From Daphnia carinata (Eukaryota; Arthropoda; Branchiopoda; Diplostraca; Daphniidae): a stretch of DNA of 64,000 bases. Each line of letters starts with the position of its first letter. Within the stretch, counting starts at the first letter, position 1. Below the pieces are notes generated by a model that made no database searches, had not been told where the DNA came from, and saw only the letters and a list, made by a program, of their open reading frames with translations. Position numbers and translations under genes: made by a program. This document shows positions 34,601-47,556 of the stretch, piece by piece. Location: NCBI RefSeq assembly GCF_022539665.2, contig NC_081331.1:372001-436000 (forward strand), given 5' to 3'.

Positions 34601-37600
34601 GCCAGACGCGCTGCAAAGGTTTCTCGTCCCAAACTTGGCCGGCTAATTTGTACTGAACTGAGAAGGCCTCGATGGGCAGACCGCCATGGTCGACCGGGCC
34701 GATAAAGTTGAACGTGATCGTCGTAGCTATTCGAAAACGAATTACAATCAAATAATCTTCTCTAATCAAAGGAAAAAAAAAAAAAAAAAAAAAAATCAAA
34801 TCACACGTACCGGTAATGGTCTCGAATTTGACTTGGAGAAGCGGGCCGGGCGGTCGAGCCTCACGCAGCTCGATGGCGTGCTCGTCCTTTCCGTGAATGT
34901 TCATGGCCAGACAGCGATAGGTACCGTAATAACTGAGATCGACTGGCGTCACCTGATACATCCCCATACATCAAAAGTAGGACACACAGACCCATTTTTA
35001 GAGGCACAATCAAATGATGTAAACGACAAATCACGAGAGACGTGCGTTGTCCCTCTTTGATTTGATTGATGAGATCAAAAAAGTACATTACGGTGATGGT
35101 GCTCTCGCCGTTAAAGGCGTGCATGCGGATATTGTAGTCGGTTTCGAGATTGCGTCCGTTGAGGAACCAGCTGACGGTGGCGTTGGGGATGGACTCGGCT
35201 CGGCAGGTAAGGTTGACCAAATGATTGTCCCACGACCAAGCCTCTCTCATTGGCGTCAGGGCAAACGACGGCGGGAATTCGACCGTAATGTGACCATTTT
35301 TGGTGTAATTGCCGCCTAATCCCAACGAGTGCGGTTATTAAAGTAAATTTTTAATAATGAGCCCTCAGGGAGAAAAGCGCTCTCTTTAATAAAACTGCGT
35401 GAAAATGAGCGATGGAGAGAAGAAGGACGGAACGTACCGGAATTTTTGGCAATGCAAGCGTAAAGGCCGTCGTCGGAGCGCATCAGGTCGCGGATGACGA
35501 GACGCGCCTGAGCGTATTCTCCCTCGCGGCTCGTGTCGACGATGATGCGATCGTCCGAATTCTGGACGCCGAGCGTGTACGGGATCAACGTGCCCTCTTT
35601 CAAGAAGGTCACCTCCGGCAGCGGATCGCCCGAAGCTTTACACGTCAGACTGACTTCCCGGCCCATGATGCCCGACGCGTTCAGGTACTCGACCACCGCC
35701 GGCTTCATAATCACCTGATGATATCACCATGGAAACAAAAACAACAAAAAAAAAAAGGGATATAGTAAATGTCAAGGGCCCCTTTTGTTGATTTAACGTG
35801 CCGTATAAAAATCCAAGGTCTACAAGTGAATTTATAGCTCGAGATGAAACGATTTCAGAAAATAATAATAATAAAAAAGTCCTTTGTGTTTTCTTACTTT
35901 CAAATAGGCGGTTTTTTGAATTTTGCCGGCTCGATTTTCGACCAAACATTTGATCTCGCCTTCGTCCGTCCGCTTGGTGTCCATGATCGTCAAACGGCCT
36001 GTTTGTTCATCAACGATGAATCTAGAAAACAAAAACAATAAAAGTTAAAATGACGATCTTAAATTCGTTTTTAAAGGAAAACCGTAGAACAATAAATCTC
36101 GCCTACTGATTACGTTTCCCCTTACAAACAGCAAGGCTCCAATAACACAACGTAAATAACTTTCCTCAATAAAAAAAAAAAAACCTTTTCTTTTCTTCTA
36201 AGGATTCCATTTTCATTGAAAAGGTTTCCATTTTCTTCAAGTCATTTAAACAACACACAGACGACGGTATTTTGTTTGCACCGTGTCGGGATCGTCCCCC
36301 TAACAAAACTATTGACTTTCAACTTTGTTTTTATTCTCTAGCCACTGATTTTTTCAACGCGTCCTCCCGACATAAGCCAATAAAGGTAAAGTTTCCGGTT
36401 TGACTAGACACGTGTGTTTCGGTCTCCGTCATTGTCATCGAACGGAACAGTATTGGTGTGAATAGAAAAGAGCGCGCGCGCGCGCGTACACACTTCCTCT
36501 ATCATGATTGCACTTCCACGTTTGTTGTTGTTCCGTTCTCTCGCAGTCTCATTCGTCATCATTATTGATGATTTTCCTGCTATTGTTCTAACGGTTGCAC
36601 ACCACAGTTTTTACACACACACACACACACACACAGCCAGTCAATTGAGAAAGGGCTCTTGGGCCCAGCCCCGTGAACTCGTTGCCCGCGGTACTGGAAT
36701 CACGCCAAACCCACGACAACTACACAACGTGGAATGTAATAACCAAAAAAAAAAAAAAAAGAAAATGTATAAAGAGAAAATGTTTTTCCACGAAAAAAAA
36801 AAAACCCCAAAAATTATGAGTCGGATCCTTCCCCCCTCCATTTTTGGAACATTTTCGTACCACCCAGCAACAAGCGACGGGCAAGTCCTTCACTTTGCAT
36901 GTAAAAACGGAAGCGTGAGTTCCGTTTAAATAACATAAATCTGTAAGAAAAATGTTTGTCGAATGTTACGGACGGCAAAATTTATCGACCATTAGAAATT
37001 GCCAAGCGTCTCGTTTTTCAATGGGAAATCGAGTGCGGGACTCGGATAAGTTTTGCCAACGTCATCTCGTGTAGGAAAAAAATATTTAAACCGCACCCAC
37101 ATCAACTTTGGCAATTAAAAAAAAAGAAATGAATACCGTTCGCGGTTGAGGTTGAGATTCTGGTTGTTGCGATCGAGCCAAGTGTAGACGGGGTCGGGTT
37201 TACCAGAGGCCTGGCACTCCATGATGCCGCCCTCGCCTTCGACGATGGACGTGTTGACCGGCTCGCGCATGAACTCGGGCGGAATGAAAACTTCGACACG
37301 GATGCGTCGGTCTTCCAGCTGGCCGGTCGTCTGCACTCGCGCCCGGCATGTGAAATACGTGTCGTCCTCGAGGCTCACTTCGCGGATCAGCACTCCGTCG
37401 TTCTCGATCACGTACTGGTTGTCTGTTGTTGGAAATTCAAATATTTAAAATTAGAACAACGCGGGCTGCAACCCTCCACAATAATTTGTTAAGCGACATA
37501 TAAAAACTACGTGTACAGTGTATGTTGTTTAATTAAAAAAAAAAACAAAAAAAACTATCGACCCAATGAGCGATAAAAAAAAAAAGCAGCCCCAAGAGTT

Positions 37601-40600
37601 TGTAGTTGAATTATGCAAACGACACGCTTTCTTGGCAGTGGATTACACACCGAAAAGGAGAGAGAGAAAATCGTCCCCTGCTTCACCAATGATGCTGGGC
37701 ACGCGTATAAGGGGCCAACTTAAAAGACGGGGGTTAAGGAAAAAAAAAAGAATCCAATTGATTCACGACAGCCGGTTTGGCACTGTCAACTTGTCTGCAT
37801 TTTTTTTTTTTCAGAATTTCATTTTTTCCAAACTTTCTTTTTAAAATAAAGTCCCTCGTTTTCTTTCAACTTGTTAAGGGCGTGGTCGAGCGTCCCCTCC
37901 CTTGTTCAAAGGCTGGCGATCCGACGCTTCCTTTTGATATTTAAATGAGACACGACGCAGATGCTTTCCAGTCGGCCGGCAAAAACAGAACGACACGACA
38001 AAAAAAAAAAAAATGGAGGGGGAGAGGAATGTTTTCGGTCCATTTGGGACCGAGTGAGAACAGAGAATTTCTTGCTGTCGACGATCTACTTTCCCTAGTC
38101 TGTCTATATATTCCATGCATACGCAAAAGCAGAATGTCCCCATCAAGCAATTCTTTTTCTCCTCTTCTAAAAGCCGCCGACGTATTCAATGAACATTGGC
38201 CTGGAACGGTTCCAGAAACAATCGTGTGACGAGTAGACAACGACGACACAAAAAAAACAAAAAAAACAAGGCGATAATGATATGCCCCTCATCAAATGTG
38301 ACAATAGCAAAATAGAATATTTTGAAAAAAAAAAAACGTACTCGTAGGGAATCCAACGCCGTTCTTTTGCCAGTCGATCGTTGCCGGTGGGTTGGCTCGC
38401 ACGACGCAACGGACCTTGTAAGGTTGTCCAAAGATGGCCGACTGTTCCGTTGGCGCATCCTCCCATGTGATGCCGACTGATTTAATTCCCCCACAAAAAA
38501 AAAAAAAATGAATGAATGAATCATCAAAAGGGATAAAACAATTGATTATGTACCGATGGTAGTGAGGTTAACGTGAGCCTCGAGGCGCTGGCTGCTCGTG
38601 TAGACAGCAGAGCAGGTATACTTGCCGCTATCGGCTTCTTGAAGTCCTTTGATGAACAGGATGCGACCGACATCGCTGACCAGCTCCTCAGACGAGATCC
38701 TATAAAAACAAAAGCGACAAACATGTTATTGAGATTTTTTTTTTTTCTTGGCTCACGTTTGTCCCTCAAAAAAGGGGGCTAACTACGTTATGGCGTAACA
38801 TATAAAAATAAATAAATCAGCCCAGCTGGCGTGCACACGCTGCAGCAGCCAAATGATATCAGGCACACAGACATACGCTATGGGAAAAATATGAAAACAA
38901 AAAACACAATCAATCATCATGTGATCGATAAATTACACACACACACACACACATGCTGTATTCAGGTGGCGCAATCAGAAAGAGGCGAAAGGTTGAACGT
39001 TTCATTCAAATCATAAAGGAAAACAAAAAGAGGCCAATGACGTCATCCGTCTATGCAAAATCTATACACTTTGCACTTGTCCCATTATTGATAAGGGTAG
39101 TAACATTTGATGGCTTTCGGCATTCAAACGAGATCGCCTTCACATCCAATAAATCAGCAGCTAGTCGAAAGCTTTTAACCAATTCAAAATAAGGAGGAAA
39201 AAATGGACGGACACGGCACATAAACTAGCGAAAAATAAGAGAGCCATTCAAAAGTCACACGACGACCTAAAAAAAAAACGTGTTCTCTTTACCTGGAATT
39301 ATCAGCTTCACCGCTGCAAAGAAACAATCACGTTGTTTCAATTTTGATTAAAAAAAAAAAAATGTTACAATGAACTGACTGAACGAGAATCCCTTGATCA
39401 AGGCATCCAGCAGTGAAAGGCGTTTAAACCGTTAGAAGTTCGTAGAAATGAATTCAATCATACGCTTAAAAAAAAAAATATGTTAATGTAAAACAATGCC
39501 TCCTGTGGTTAACCTCATTAACTGACAATGCCCTAGATGCAAGAACCCCCAACTCAAATTCAGTTGTACCGAGTGTGGATTTGGGGCCATTGTCTTTTGT
39601 TTTTGTTTTAAACAGAAAACCATTAGCTGTCAACAGCTGCAGTAACGACCTCCCCCCCCTTCCTCCAAAAATGTTTGGCGGTTTCAAAAGAAAAAAAAAA
39701 AAAATAATACAATTTTTTGTGTTTTACCTGTCTCCATTGGGCAGATCGCGGCCATCGGGTCCGAGCCAGCGCAAGTCGCTAATCAGGTCGGGATCGGGCA
39801 CTTCACCTTTACAGGTGAGGACGATGTTGGCGCCAACGGGTCGGATCAAATTACCGCCGTCGGGCAGAATCACTAAACGCGCCTCTTGAGCTCCAGCCAC
39901 TGCCATGTCAAGTGAAAATGGAACATTAGATTAATCAAATAAATATGTTTCAATTGATTGAAAACGATGAATTTTCAACCTTTCAATTTGATTTCCATTC
40001 ATTTCATTCACGTACTACTAGTACTGCTACTACAATTGGCTACATCCTTTTTCCCATTCATTTATTGAACGATAAAAATAGAAAAAAATCAAACGGATGT
40101 ACATTTTGATGTTTTTCACACATTATCAAATATTGGTGCGACCACTTCATCTTTTTCCATTTGCCAGTGACACGCATGAAAGAGGATCATCTACAATTCA
40201 CATCCATTATCATTTAGATTGAAATCGGCTTTCCCCTTTTTTTTTCTTTTGACCCATTTTCTTTGATTTCCTATTCAATATCTACCGTGTGTGTAACAGA
40301 GCGAAAGCGATAGACGAAGAGTATTCAGACGTGATAATCGATGAGCCATTTTTCGTTGGGGGAGGGCATTGTGTTGACGACGTCATCGGCGCCTCTTCTT
40401 CGTGCCGTATCTTTATATTGACGCCCTTACTTATTTTTTAGCGAATCATTTTCAAAGAGAACACACGTTTTTCTATTTTAAACAGATTTGAGTCGCTAAA
40501 AAAAAAAAAAAGGACGATTCATCTGTCAAAAACAGGCCCAACTCCTCCCTTACCCTCGTGATTTTCAGTTGCGTGCTGGTGAGTCATGCGATTAGACGCA

Positions 40601-43600
40601 CTCGAAACAAAAAAAAAAAGCCAATTCTTTTTTTTTTTCAACGAGCCTAGGATTTTACATGTCACTCGTCCATCAAGATAAACTTACACGTGTTCTTGCT
40701 GCATATTCCATCGTAATACGTTTTTCCACAATTCGCCCTTAAAATAAGACATTGTTTTTGGGGAGCTTTTTGGTTTGTGTTTTCTTTCCATTTTGTTTCC
40801 AACAGCGTCGCGGGGAGAGGTGGTTCACGTTGAGCCCGTTTCAAACAACTCGGAAAAAAAAAAAAAAAGAATGTGGGAAATGAACGTAAGAAAACGCGTT
40901 AACCCAAAAATAGCGCCGCAAACTCTCATGGCCCCCGTGATCCTCATCATCGTCGCTGTTGTTGTTGTTGTTGTTGTAGGAAAAAATACTATTTCAACAA
41001 AGGGAAATTGGTTCAAGAATGTTAGAAAACTTCATTTTCTTTTTTCTCATTTCACAAAACAAAAAACAAAAAAATGTGCGGGAATATTTAAAACGACTTA
41101 ATACTTGAAGTAAAGAAAAATCAAAACTCTTCTCCCTAACCCCCCCCCCCCCCCACCATTTTTTTTTTCTTGTTTCCCAGGCTGCGCTATATCCCGCCGA
41201 GAAGCGAAAGGGTGTGACTCCATCCGCATCGGATCTAGCGGATCCGACGGCGGAATTCGTCCAACCGCGGGTATAGATGAGAAAGAAAAGTAGTTGGTGG
41301 GAGTAAGGCGCATATATATATATACACACGGCACTCCCCGTCGAGTATTGATCCGTTCACATTGTGCGTGGCAATGCGATGACGAAGGCAACTATACAAA
41401 AAAAAAAAAAAAAAAAAAAGATGGTGGTAGTGGCTACAACTGTGTTCCATACAAATATCATCGGATGCCATACGTTGGCAGGAGGGGAAACTTCACTCGC
41501 CGTGAATCCGGTTTTGTTTTTTTTTCTATAGGGGTCCCCCCCCCCCCATCAAATGCGGATGCTATGGGATTTTTTTTTTTTTTTCTTCTTCTTCTTCCGG
41601 CATAATCCGCTGATGCCACGCGTCGATTTTCGACATTTATTGTATACGTGCTTCGTTGACAACAACAACAACATGAGAAAGGAACAACAACCGGACATGA
41701 ATGACCCCTTTTGAGTCGGGGCAGAGATTGATTTCTAACCCACTCGGACTTTCACCGCAGTCCGTTCACCGCTGGAAACCACTTTTCCAATTCCTTTCAC
41801 CCCTCTCTTGGCCCCCCCAAAAACAACCCTCTCTTTGAAGTTGCCACTTTGAATACAACCCGCTGTCATGATTTCTCACCATTCACGATCGAAAAATGGA
41901 TACTCCCGAACTATACACGTATATCGTCTATTTAATTCTAGCCAATTTCGTTCAACGTGTTCCTTGCAGCACGTATGACGTCAGAGCCCTTGTTCCTACT
42001 TTCTCTTTATCACACCATTTGTTCTGCAGTTTTTTTTTTCTTTTATTTTACACACACGTTTTTTTTTTTATAGATAAGATGGGAGAGAGGGGCGACGGTG
42101 CAAAGCTTCTCTAAAAAAAAAACAAAAAACAAAAAAGTACCGGCTTCGTGTCTCACATGTCCGGGAAAAGAAGCTTCTTGTTTCACAGTTGGACGAATCG
42201 CAACACCCGTACATAAATCCCGTGCGCAATGGCCAGCTGCTGTGTAGCCCCTCGGAGCTGATAGATGTCGCCTCCGCATTGCACGACAGGCCATTTTTGG
42301 AGCAAAGCAATTCATCAAGCGAAATGACGTTCCCAAAAAAAAAAAAATCGGGCAACAATAAAACAGTTCTCGATAGTTTGTAGAAAAACCATTGGAGTGT
42401 TTGTGTCCTCGTTGTATTTTTTGGAGAAGGGGGGGACAGTTTGACCGACAGTGACGAACGACAGGAGAAAGAGAAAGTTGTCGAAGCTGGACGACGGGCT
42501 TTTGCCCAAAAAAGATGTTTTCGCCTACGACCATATCGATGAAAGCCACGTAACTTCATTTCTTTTCTTTTTTTTCCTTTCAGAAATTGATGGATCATCG
42601 CGTGACACCCCAACGACCTTGTTTCACTCTGAAAAGATTGTTATCCTGATTGTCTCGTAGAGGTTAACAGAATGAAGAGGGGGGAGCACACAAGAAAAAG
42701 AAGCTCGTTAGCTTCCATTATGCGATATGATTGCTGTTATTTCTGGCCCCGACCGTCTGTTGTCTTTTCACATTCAAGTGCTTAACAGTTGCGTTAACGA
42801 CTTGCGAGAATGACGTCATCGGCTAATGGATATCAGCGCACAGATCATCTGCTAATGTCAATCTCCTTCCCACAAACTCGCCACCATTATCAAGATGTCC
42901 AACACACGAATGGAAGACATTTTTTAAGGGATTCAATTTATAAAAAAAAAAACGGCTTTGCCCCTCCGCCCATTGTGCATCATCACGCGTTAAATAAGAT
43001 GCGCATCTTCACGTCTTTTTTTTTTCCGAGGGTCAAAAGACGAATTCTCTTTTTTTTTTTTTAAGGTCTCGACCACAAAAACAAGAGAAAAACCTTTCTC
43101 GCATCCAGATGAAAAATGACGGGCTCTGCCAACCGACTAGCCCCTCGATTTTTGTTGTAAAAAGGACGTGGCGTTGAATTGACCAGACGTGAAAAAAAAA
43201 AAAAAAAAGACAAAAATCCGACAGATCCCGACAGTTGGGTCTTTATTTTCTGTTTGAAAAATAAAAATTGAACATCCCCCTTCTATTTCTACGATTTTCA
43301 GGGTGTAGGGACGTGGGCGGAGCCAACCCACAATTGGATTTGAGAGCCGGAAACTGGCTTGGCGGGAAGGACGTGAGCAGCAAAATAAAGAAAAAGAAAA
43401 AAATAGAAAAGATGTAACAAGACGATGGTAGTGAACGAGTCACGCAAGAAAGAGACGCCAAAGCCAAAACGAAATTGATGGAAAACGGATCGATCAGAGA
43501 TTGGCCTCGCGTGCGAAAGATGCGGCAAACAATAAAACAAAAAAAAAAGAGAGAGAGAAGCTTCATCTTTTCAGTTTGCCTTTCCATTTTATTACATTCA

Positions 43601-46600
43601 CTTTGTAGACGTTATCGATCTCGGATAAGGTGCCGTTCGCAACATCGTCAAAGACAATTTTTTTTTTTTTTTTTTTTTTTTTGCCTATTGGCATTTAGAC
43701 ACGTCCATTTTTGTTTGACTCTGCAACTGCAACTGCAAAAAAAAAAATCAGGTTCACTTTCATTCGCTTTAGCATTTTCGCCTATCGATCCGATTCGTCA
43801 GAGCGTGTGGCCAGCCGTGCCCCAATGGCAGGGCTCGAATAGTTCCAGCGTATCGATCCACACACAGTGCGTTCGTACATTTATAGAAAGAATAAAACAA
43901 AAAAACACACGCGGACAAGACAAAGCTCCTCCCCCCTTTTGTTTCCACGCCATTCATTTAGTGCCCGTCTATGTGAGCAGCGTTGGCAAAAAAAAAAGGA
44001 AATCATTTCTCTCAGCTGTTCAGATGTTCTTGGTGTCGGTAACTGGTCGTGCGCGATAAGCAAAATGCTAATGAGGCTGCTGTTCAGCCTTTCCCAGCCG
44101 CACACGCACATATGAAATAATTTATTTTAAACAAATTCAGAGGGAGGTGGACTGTGATATAGGCAGGAATAATGGCCATCGCCAAAATCACGCTGAGAAA
44201 GGAATAAATAAAAAAAAAAAAAAAAAAAAGTTGAATGATGTGATACAAGTCATTGGCCCCTTTTTTCTTGCTAAGGTATCGTGCCAAAAAAATAAATTTT
44301 TACCTTCACTTTTGGACGATTGAAAATGATGTCATTCACTCGACTTTTTTTTTTTGTGTGTAACCGCTTTTTCTTTTTTTTTTCGATTATGGAATCTACG
44401 AATTCAGGTCGGTGTCCCGGTGGCTGGACAAACCGGCCAACACAAAAGAGTACGACAACAAACACAAAAGGGCCTTTCATGTTCCAAAAAAAATGGGGTT
44501 TTGAATACATAGAAAGAAGAAATACTATTCTTTTTTTTTTTCTCGTTTCTTAAACACAAAGATCGACGCATTGGTTTTTTTTTTTTTTTTTTTTTGTACC
44601 TGTGCCAGCGCAATACGAATTGCCCCCGCAGGGGAGATAAAAAAAAAAGAGAGATAAATTTTGAAAAGGAAATGACGATGATTAGACCCTAATCGGCTGC
44701 GAGTTATAAGCCCAACATTTTTTCTCGGATCAAGAAAAAAATGAATTCCTCAAGCGTTTTTGATGGATCTCTTATAAACGTCGAAAGGTGTAGGTAAAAA
44801 AAAAAATACAATTATGCGTTCCAGAATTTTAGAAAAGGTGCGCAAGATGCTAAGCAAAAAGAATATTGACAGAGTTATAATCTTCTCTTTGCTCGTTGGA
44901 TAAGAGAGCAAAAAAATGTTGTTTATCTCTGCCTCCAGGTGTGTTGACTGAAACTCAACTAGCCAGAAAATTATAGTCCCCCTCTATTCTTATTTATTTT
45001 CACACTTTAGTCAAACAGAAAATAAGAAAGAAAAAAAGCGATAGGTGGTTATGTATGTGGCCCATTATTGACACATACAAGAGAGGGAGAAAACTAGGTC
45101 GGATAGCACACACACAACTTCAGTGGATAACACTCCCCTATTTCTTTATAAACACACATCCCCCCCCCCCTCTATTTAGAAAAGGAACTCTATAAGGATG
45201 TCGGAGAATCTCCTCTTTTTTTAGTGGTGCAATTGAGGGGTTGTTTTCGTTGTATCTGCAGCTGCCAAGTGGCTGATCGTCCAACTGGTTTCACTCTAAT
45301 TTGAATATGCTAATGTTGAATAAGTAGAGTATTCATCCGTCTCAATGCCCTTCTCTCTCGACTTACCACCACTTTGTCCCCCCCCCCCCTTTTTTCTTTT
45401 ATTTAAAAAAAAAAATAAACTTGTAGGGGTTAGCTATTCAACTTGAAAAAAATGAAGGGATCCTTTTAGGTGTTGTTATTTATTTATTACGGGATGGCTC
45501 TCGTCATCCGTAAAAATAGACGCAACACCTGCTCGTGTTTCACCACAACCTTCTTCACTTGTCTAAACAGTCGATGGGAGGGCCGATTTTCTTTAAGTAC
45601 AACCTCTTTCGTTTTCCTCCATTCACAAACTTATAAACAGAAACAATTTCGTTTTTTTTTTCTTTCGTGGTTTGGGAACATCATCAGGGAAAAAAAAAAA
45701 AGAGAGGCTCTCTCTCCGGGTATTTATAGACACTATAGACAGCTTTGCAGAGTGGCGACAAAGAACGATTTCAAGATGTCTCTCTCTCTTCTCAAAAAGC
45801 ATGTTTAGATGTGTGGCGCCACCACTTCCAAAATACCGATAAAAACCAAAGTCTGTATCACGACTTTGATATTTAGACACAACACAAGACCGTTAGAATC
45901 TCTCCTATTCTTTTTTTTTTTTTTTAAATTCAATTAGTTAAGCTTCTCATTGGAGGGGGGTCACAAGGTCGTTGGAAAAAAAATACCCGGTGAAAGAGAC
46001 CCTCAAAAACCCCAGGTGGAAGATTCGACCCTCAAAAAATAGGGGGGGGGGGGGAAGAAATGAACCGGCCCTTTTTTTTTCTCTTTCGTTCCATACGAAT
46101 CAATGCAGTAGCCCATGAAAAAAGAAAACTACCTCCCCTCCCTTACTCTTCGATACATCAAAAAATAAAAACACAATGGAAACGATACGAGGGGAACGAT
46201 GCGCCTAACACGCAGAGCGCCTGATATCTATAAATTTCTTCTATTACCTTTCTTTTTTAATAATAATAGAATTTCCCGTTCCCCTCGCTGGTAGATGTAA
46301 TCCAGTACAACTGGAACATGCTATACACATGTCTTTTTTCGACAAAAGAGAAATAAACCCCCCCCCCCTTCCTCTTTGCAAGATGCGAATAAACGGGGGG
46401 GGTCGGCATCGTCTACTTCATCAAAAGGGAGAGCTCCACCCCATGTTTTGCTCCCCTATAAATGCGATAACTCGTATTGATATCATTATGCTGATTGGAT
46501 ATCACGAAAAGGCAGAGAGAGAGAGAGCCATTTGACTGCCGACTGCCTTGCTTTTTACTACACGAATTTCCGTCTTAGTGTAACGCATTTCTTTGACGTA

Positions 46601-47556
46601 AAAAGAAATTGTTTTCCCCACTTTTTACATATTAACTCACGAAAGAAAGGCCGAGAGAGAGTCTGACTTTTTTAATAGGTTTTTCATGGCCGTCTGGGCC
46701 AATCATGATGAAACAACTCACCGCAAGCCAACACAAGAAAATGGTAATTGGCACACACAAGTTCCCAAGCCAATTAGAATGCATTAAAAGGGATTAAGAA
46801 CAAGAAAGAAAAAGAAAATCAGGTACAAAAGAATGCTGACACGTTTGCTGCACAACATTGGCAAATCAATTTGGAGGACGTCGCTCTCCCACCCACCTCC
46901 CCCTTTTTTTGATTCTGAAATCAGATGACGACTAGTTTGATGACATCAATTGATGATAAGAAAATCTTCCTAAAGCAATAATCTCGAAATTCAGGATGAA
47001 CTGGTTTACCTGTCTGTACCCAATTTTTCTTTCCCCTTGTTCCCACATTTTTTTTTTTTTTTTTTTACCGTTTGATTCTCTTTGTACACACCTTTCGTGC
47101 CCCGCAGCCATTTGGAACCGACCACAAGACGCCCTGAAACTCTTTTTTCGGTTCTCCCCCCCCCCCAACCAGTTTTCGAATTTCTCGATGAAGCTTAACA
47201 CCAGCTCCCAAAAATGAAATTGAATGTAAAAAAAATAAAATTGAATTTTTCGTTCCTACACCGGTAAAAAAAAAAAAAACGAATTTTCTCCAACAGACCG
47301 GAAGCGTCATTGACTTCATCCGGTTCATCAATAAAGAACTTTGAATGTCCCCCTCCAAAAAAAAAAAAAAAAAAACATTTCCTCAATCAAAATGTTTTTT
47401 TCTCACCAGAATGTGTGCGATACAATAAAAACGAGAAACAAAAAAGAAGTGAGACTTACATGAACACAGGTAGGCGATCAAGTAGACGGCGGCCATTAAC
47501 GATGACGAAATCGGCCGCATGGCGGTGGTCGCAAATTTCTTCTGTTCAGCTCCCAT
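28531..47556 (-). CDS. Fas2: Fasciclin 2 / NCAM-type adhesion molecule (5 Ig, 2 FN3)
   Basis: Homophilic neuronal cell-adhesion receptor for axon fasciculation and synapse growth. Exons: 47460-47556, 39728-39899, 39293-39313, 38554-38699, 38342-38476, 37137-37422, 35898-36021, 35438-35714, 35092-35315, 34811-34952, 34541-34726, 33719-33984, 33447-33633, then alternative 3' exons. The longest transmembrane path with tail B sums to 925 codons. The signal peptide (MRPISSSLMAAVYLIAYLCS region) precedes five Ig domains with Cys pairs: LTCKG/YTCSA, VRCVV/FTCRA, MECQA/IKCLV, LTCKA/YACIA and LTCRA/YRCLA. Two FN3 domains follow (GPVDHGGLPIEAF..., then APEEPYIIAK...). A 7.6-kb intron follows exon 1. 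The start at 47556 is the first in-frame ATG; Met-13 is an alternative. Domain number and the GPI/TM isoform plan match insect Fas2. Confidence 0.93.
28886..29069 (-). other. Fas2 alternative cytoplasmic tail A
   Basis: This terminal exon is in phase after exon 29391-29519 (ATC AA|A GCT). It encodes 60 residues beginning ALRFAGGKLHKTQVTARW and ending FEPLHSDI. It lies upstream of tail B and ends with its own stop. Confidence 0.6.
30538..30711 (-). other. Fas2 transmembrane exon
   Basis: It uses the same phase as the GPI exon. After a Thr/Pro-rich stalk it encodes YVIIGVIVAILVFIALIIDV, a membrane span, then SCYFVNKK. It continues into the cytoplasmic exon 29822-29927 (Arg/Lys/Gly-rich) and the optional exon 29391-29519 (Gln/Pro-rich). 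Confidence 0.85.
30712..32928 (-). other. Intron / 3' UTR of the GPI isoform of Fas2
   Basis: Between the GPI and TM exons lies A/T homopolymer-rich DNA with TA and TG microsatellites (31868-31884, 32118-32135, 32399-32413). The end near 32928 must include the 3' UTR of the GPI-form mRNA. No further exon was seen. Confidence 0.5.
32929..33080 (-). other. Fas2 alternative last exon, GPI-anchor type
   Basis: It joins in phase after the second FN3 exon. It encodes a Ser/Thr/Pro-rich stretch followed by a C-terminal hydrophobic tail (AICSSLFLILSFFF) and stop, with no cytoplasmic residues. This is a typical GPI-attachment signal. The isoform would be 804 residues. Confidence 0.8.
36472..36634. 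repeat. Microsatellites (CG)n and (AC)n in a Fas2 intron
   Basis: An alternating CG run at 36472-36486 and an (AC)11 run at 36613-36634 lie in the intron between exons 36021 and 37137. Both are alternating purine-pyrimidine tracts. Other runs are (GA) at 11577-11593 and 34286-34306, and (AC) at 38935-38953. Confidence 0.8.
39293..39313 (-). other. Fas2 21-nt microexon
   Basis: Flanked by TTTGCAG| and |GTAAAG, it encodes a frame-preserving SGEADNS-type insertion in the first Ig domain between exon 2 (...NGD-AG) and exon 4 (G-ATCTCG). Skipping it also keeps frame (AG|G joins to Arg), so it can be a cassette. Confidence 0.65.
39900..47459 (-). other. First intron of Fas2
   Basis: A 7.6-kb intron between the signal-peptide exon and the first Ig exon. 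It holds many homopolymers, including C runs at about 41141-41155 and 45380-45390. No ORF has convincing coding character, and I found no nested gene. Confidence 0.6.
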
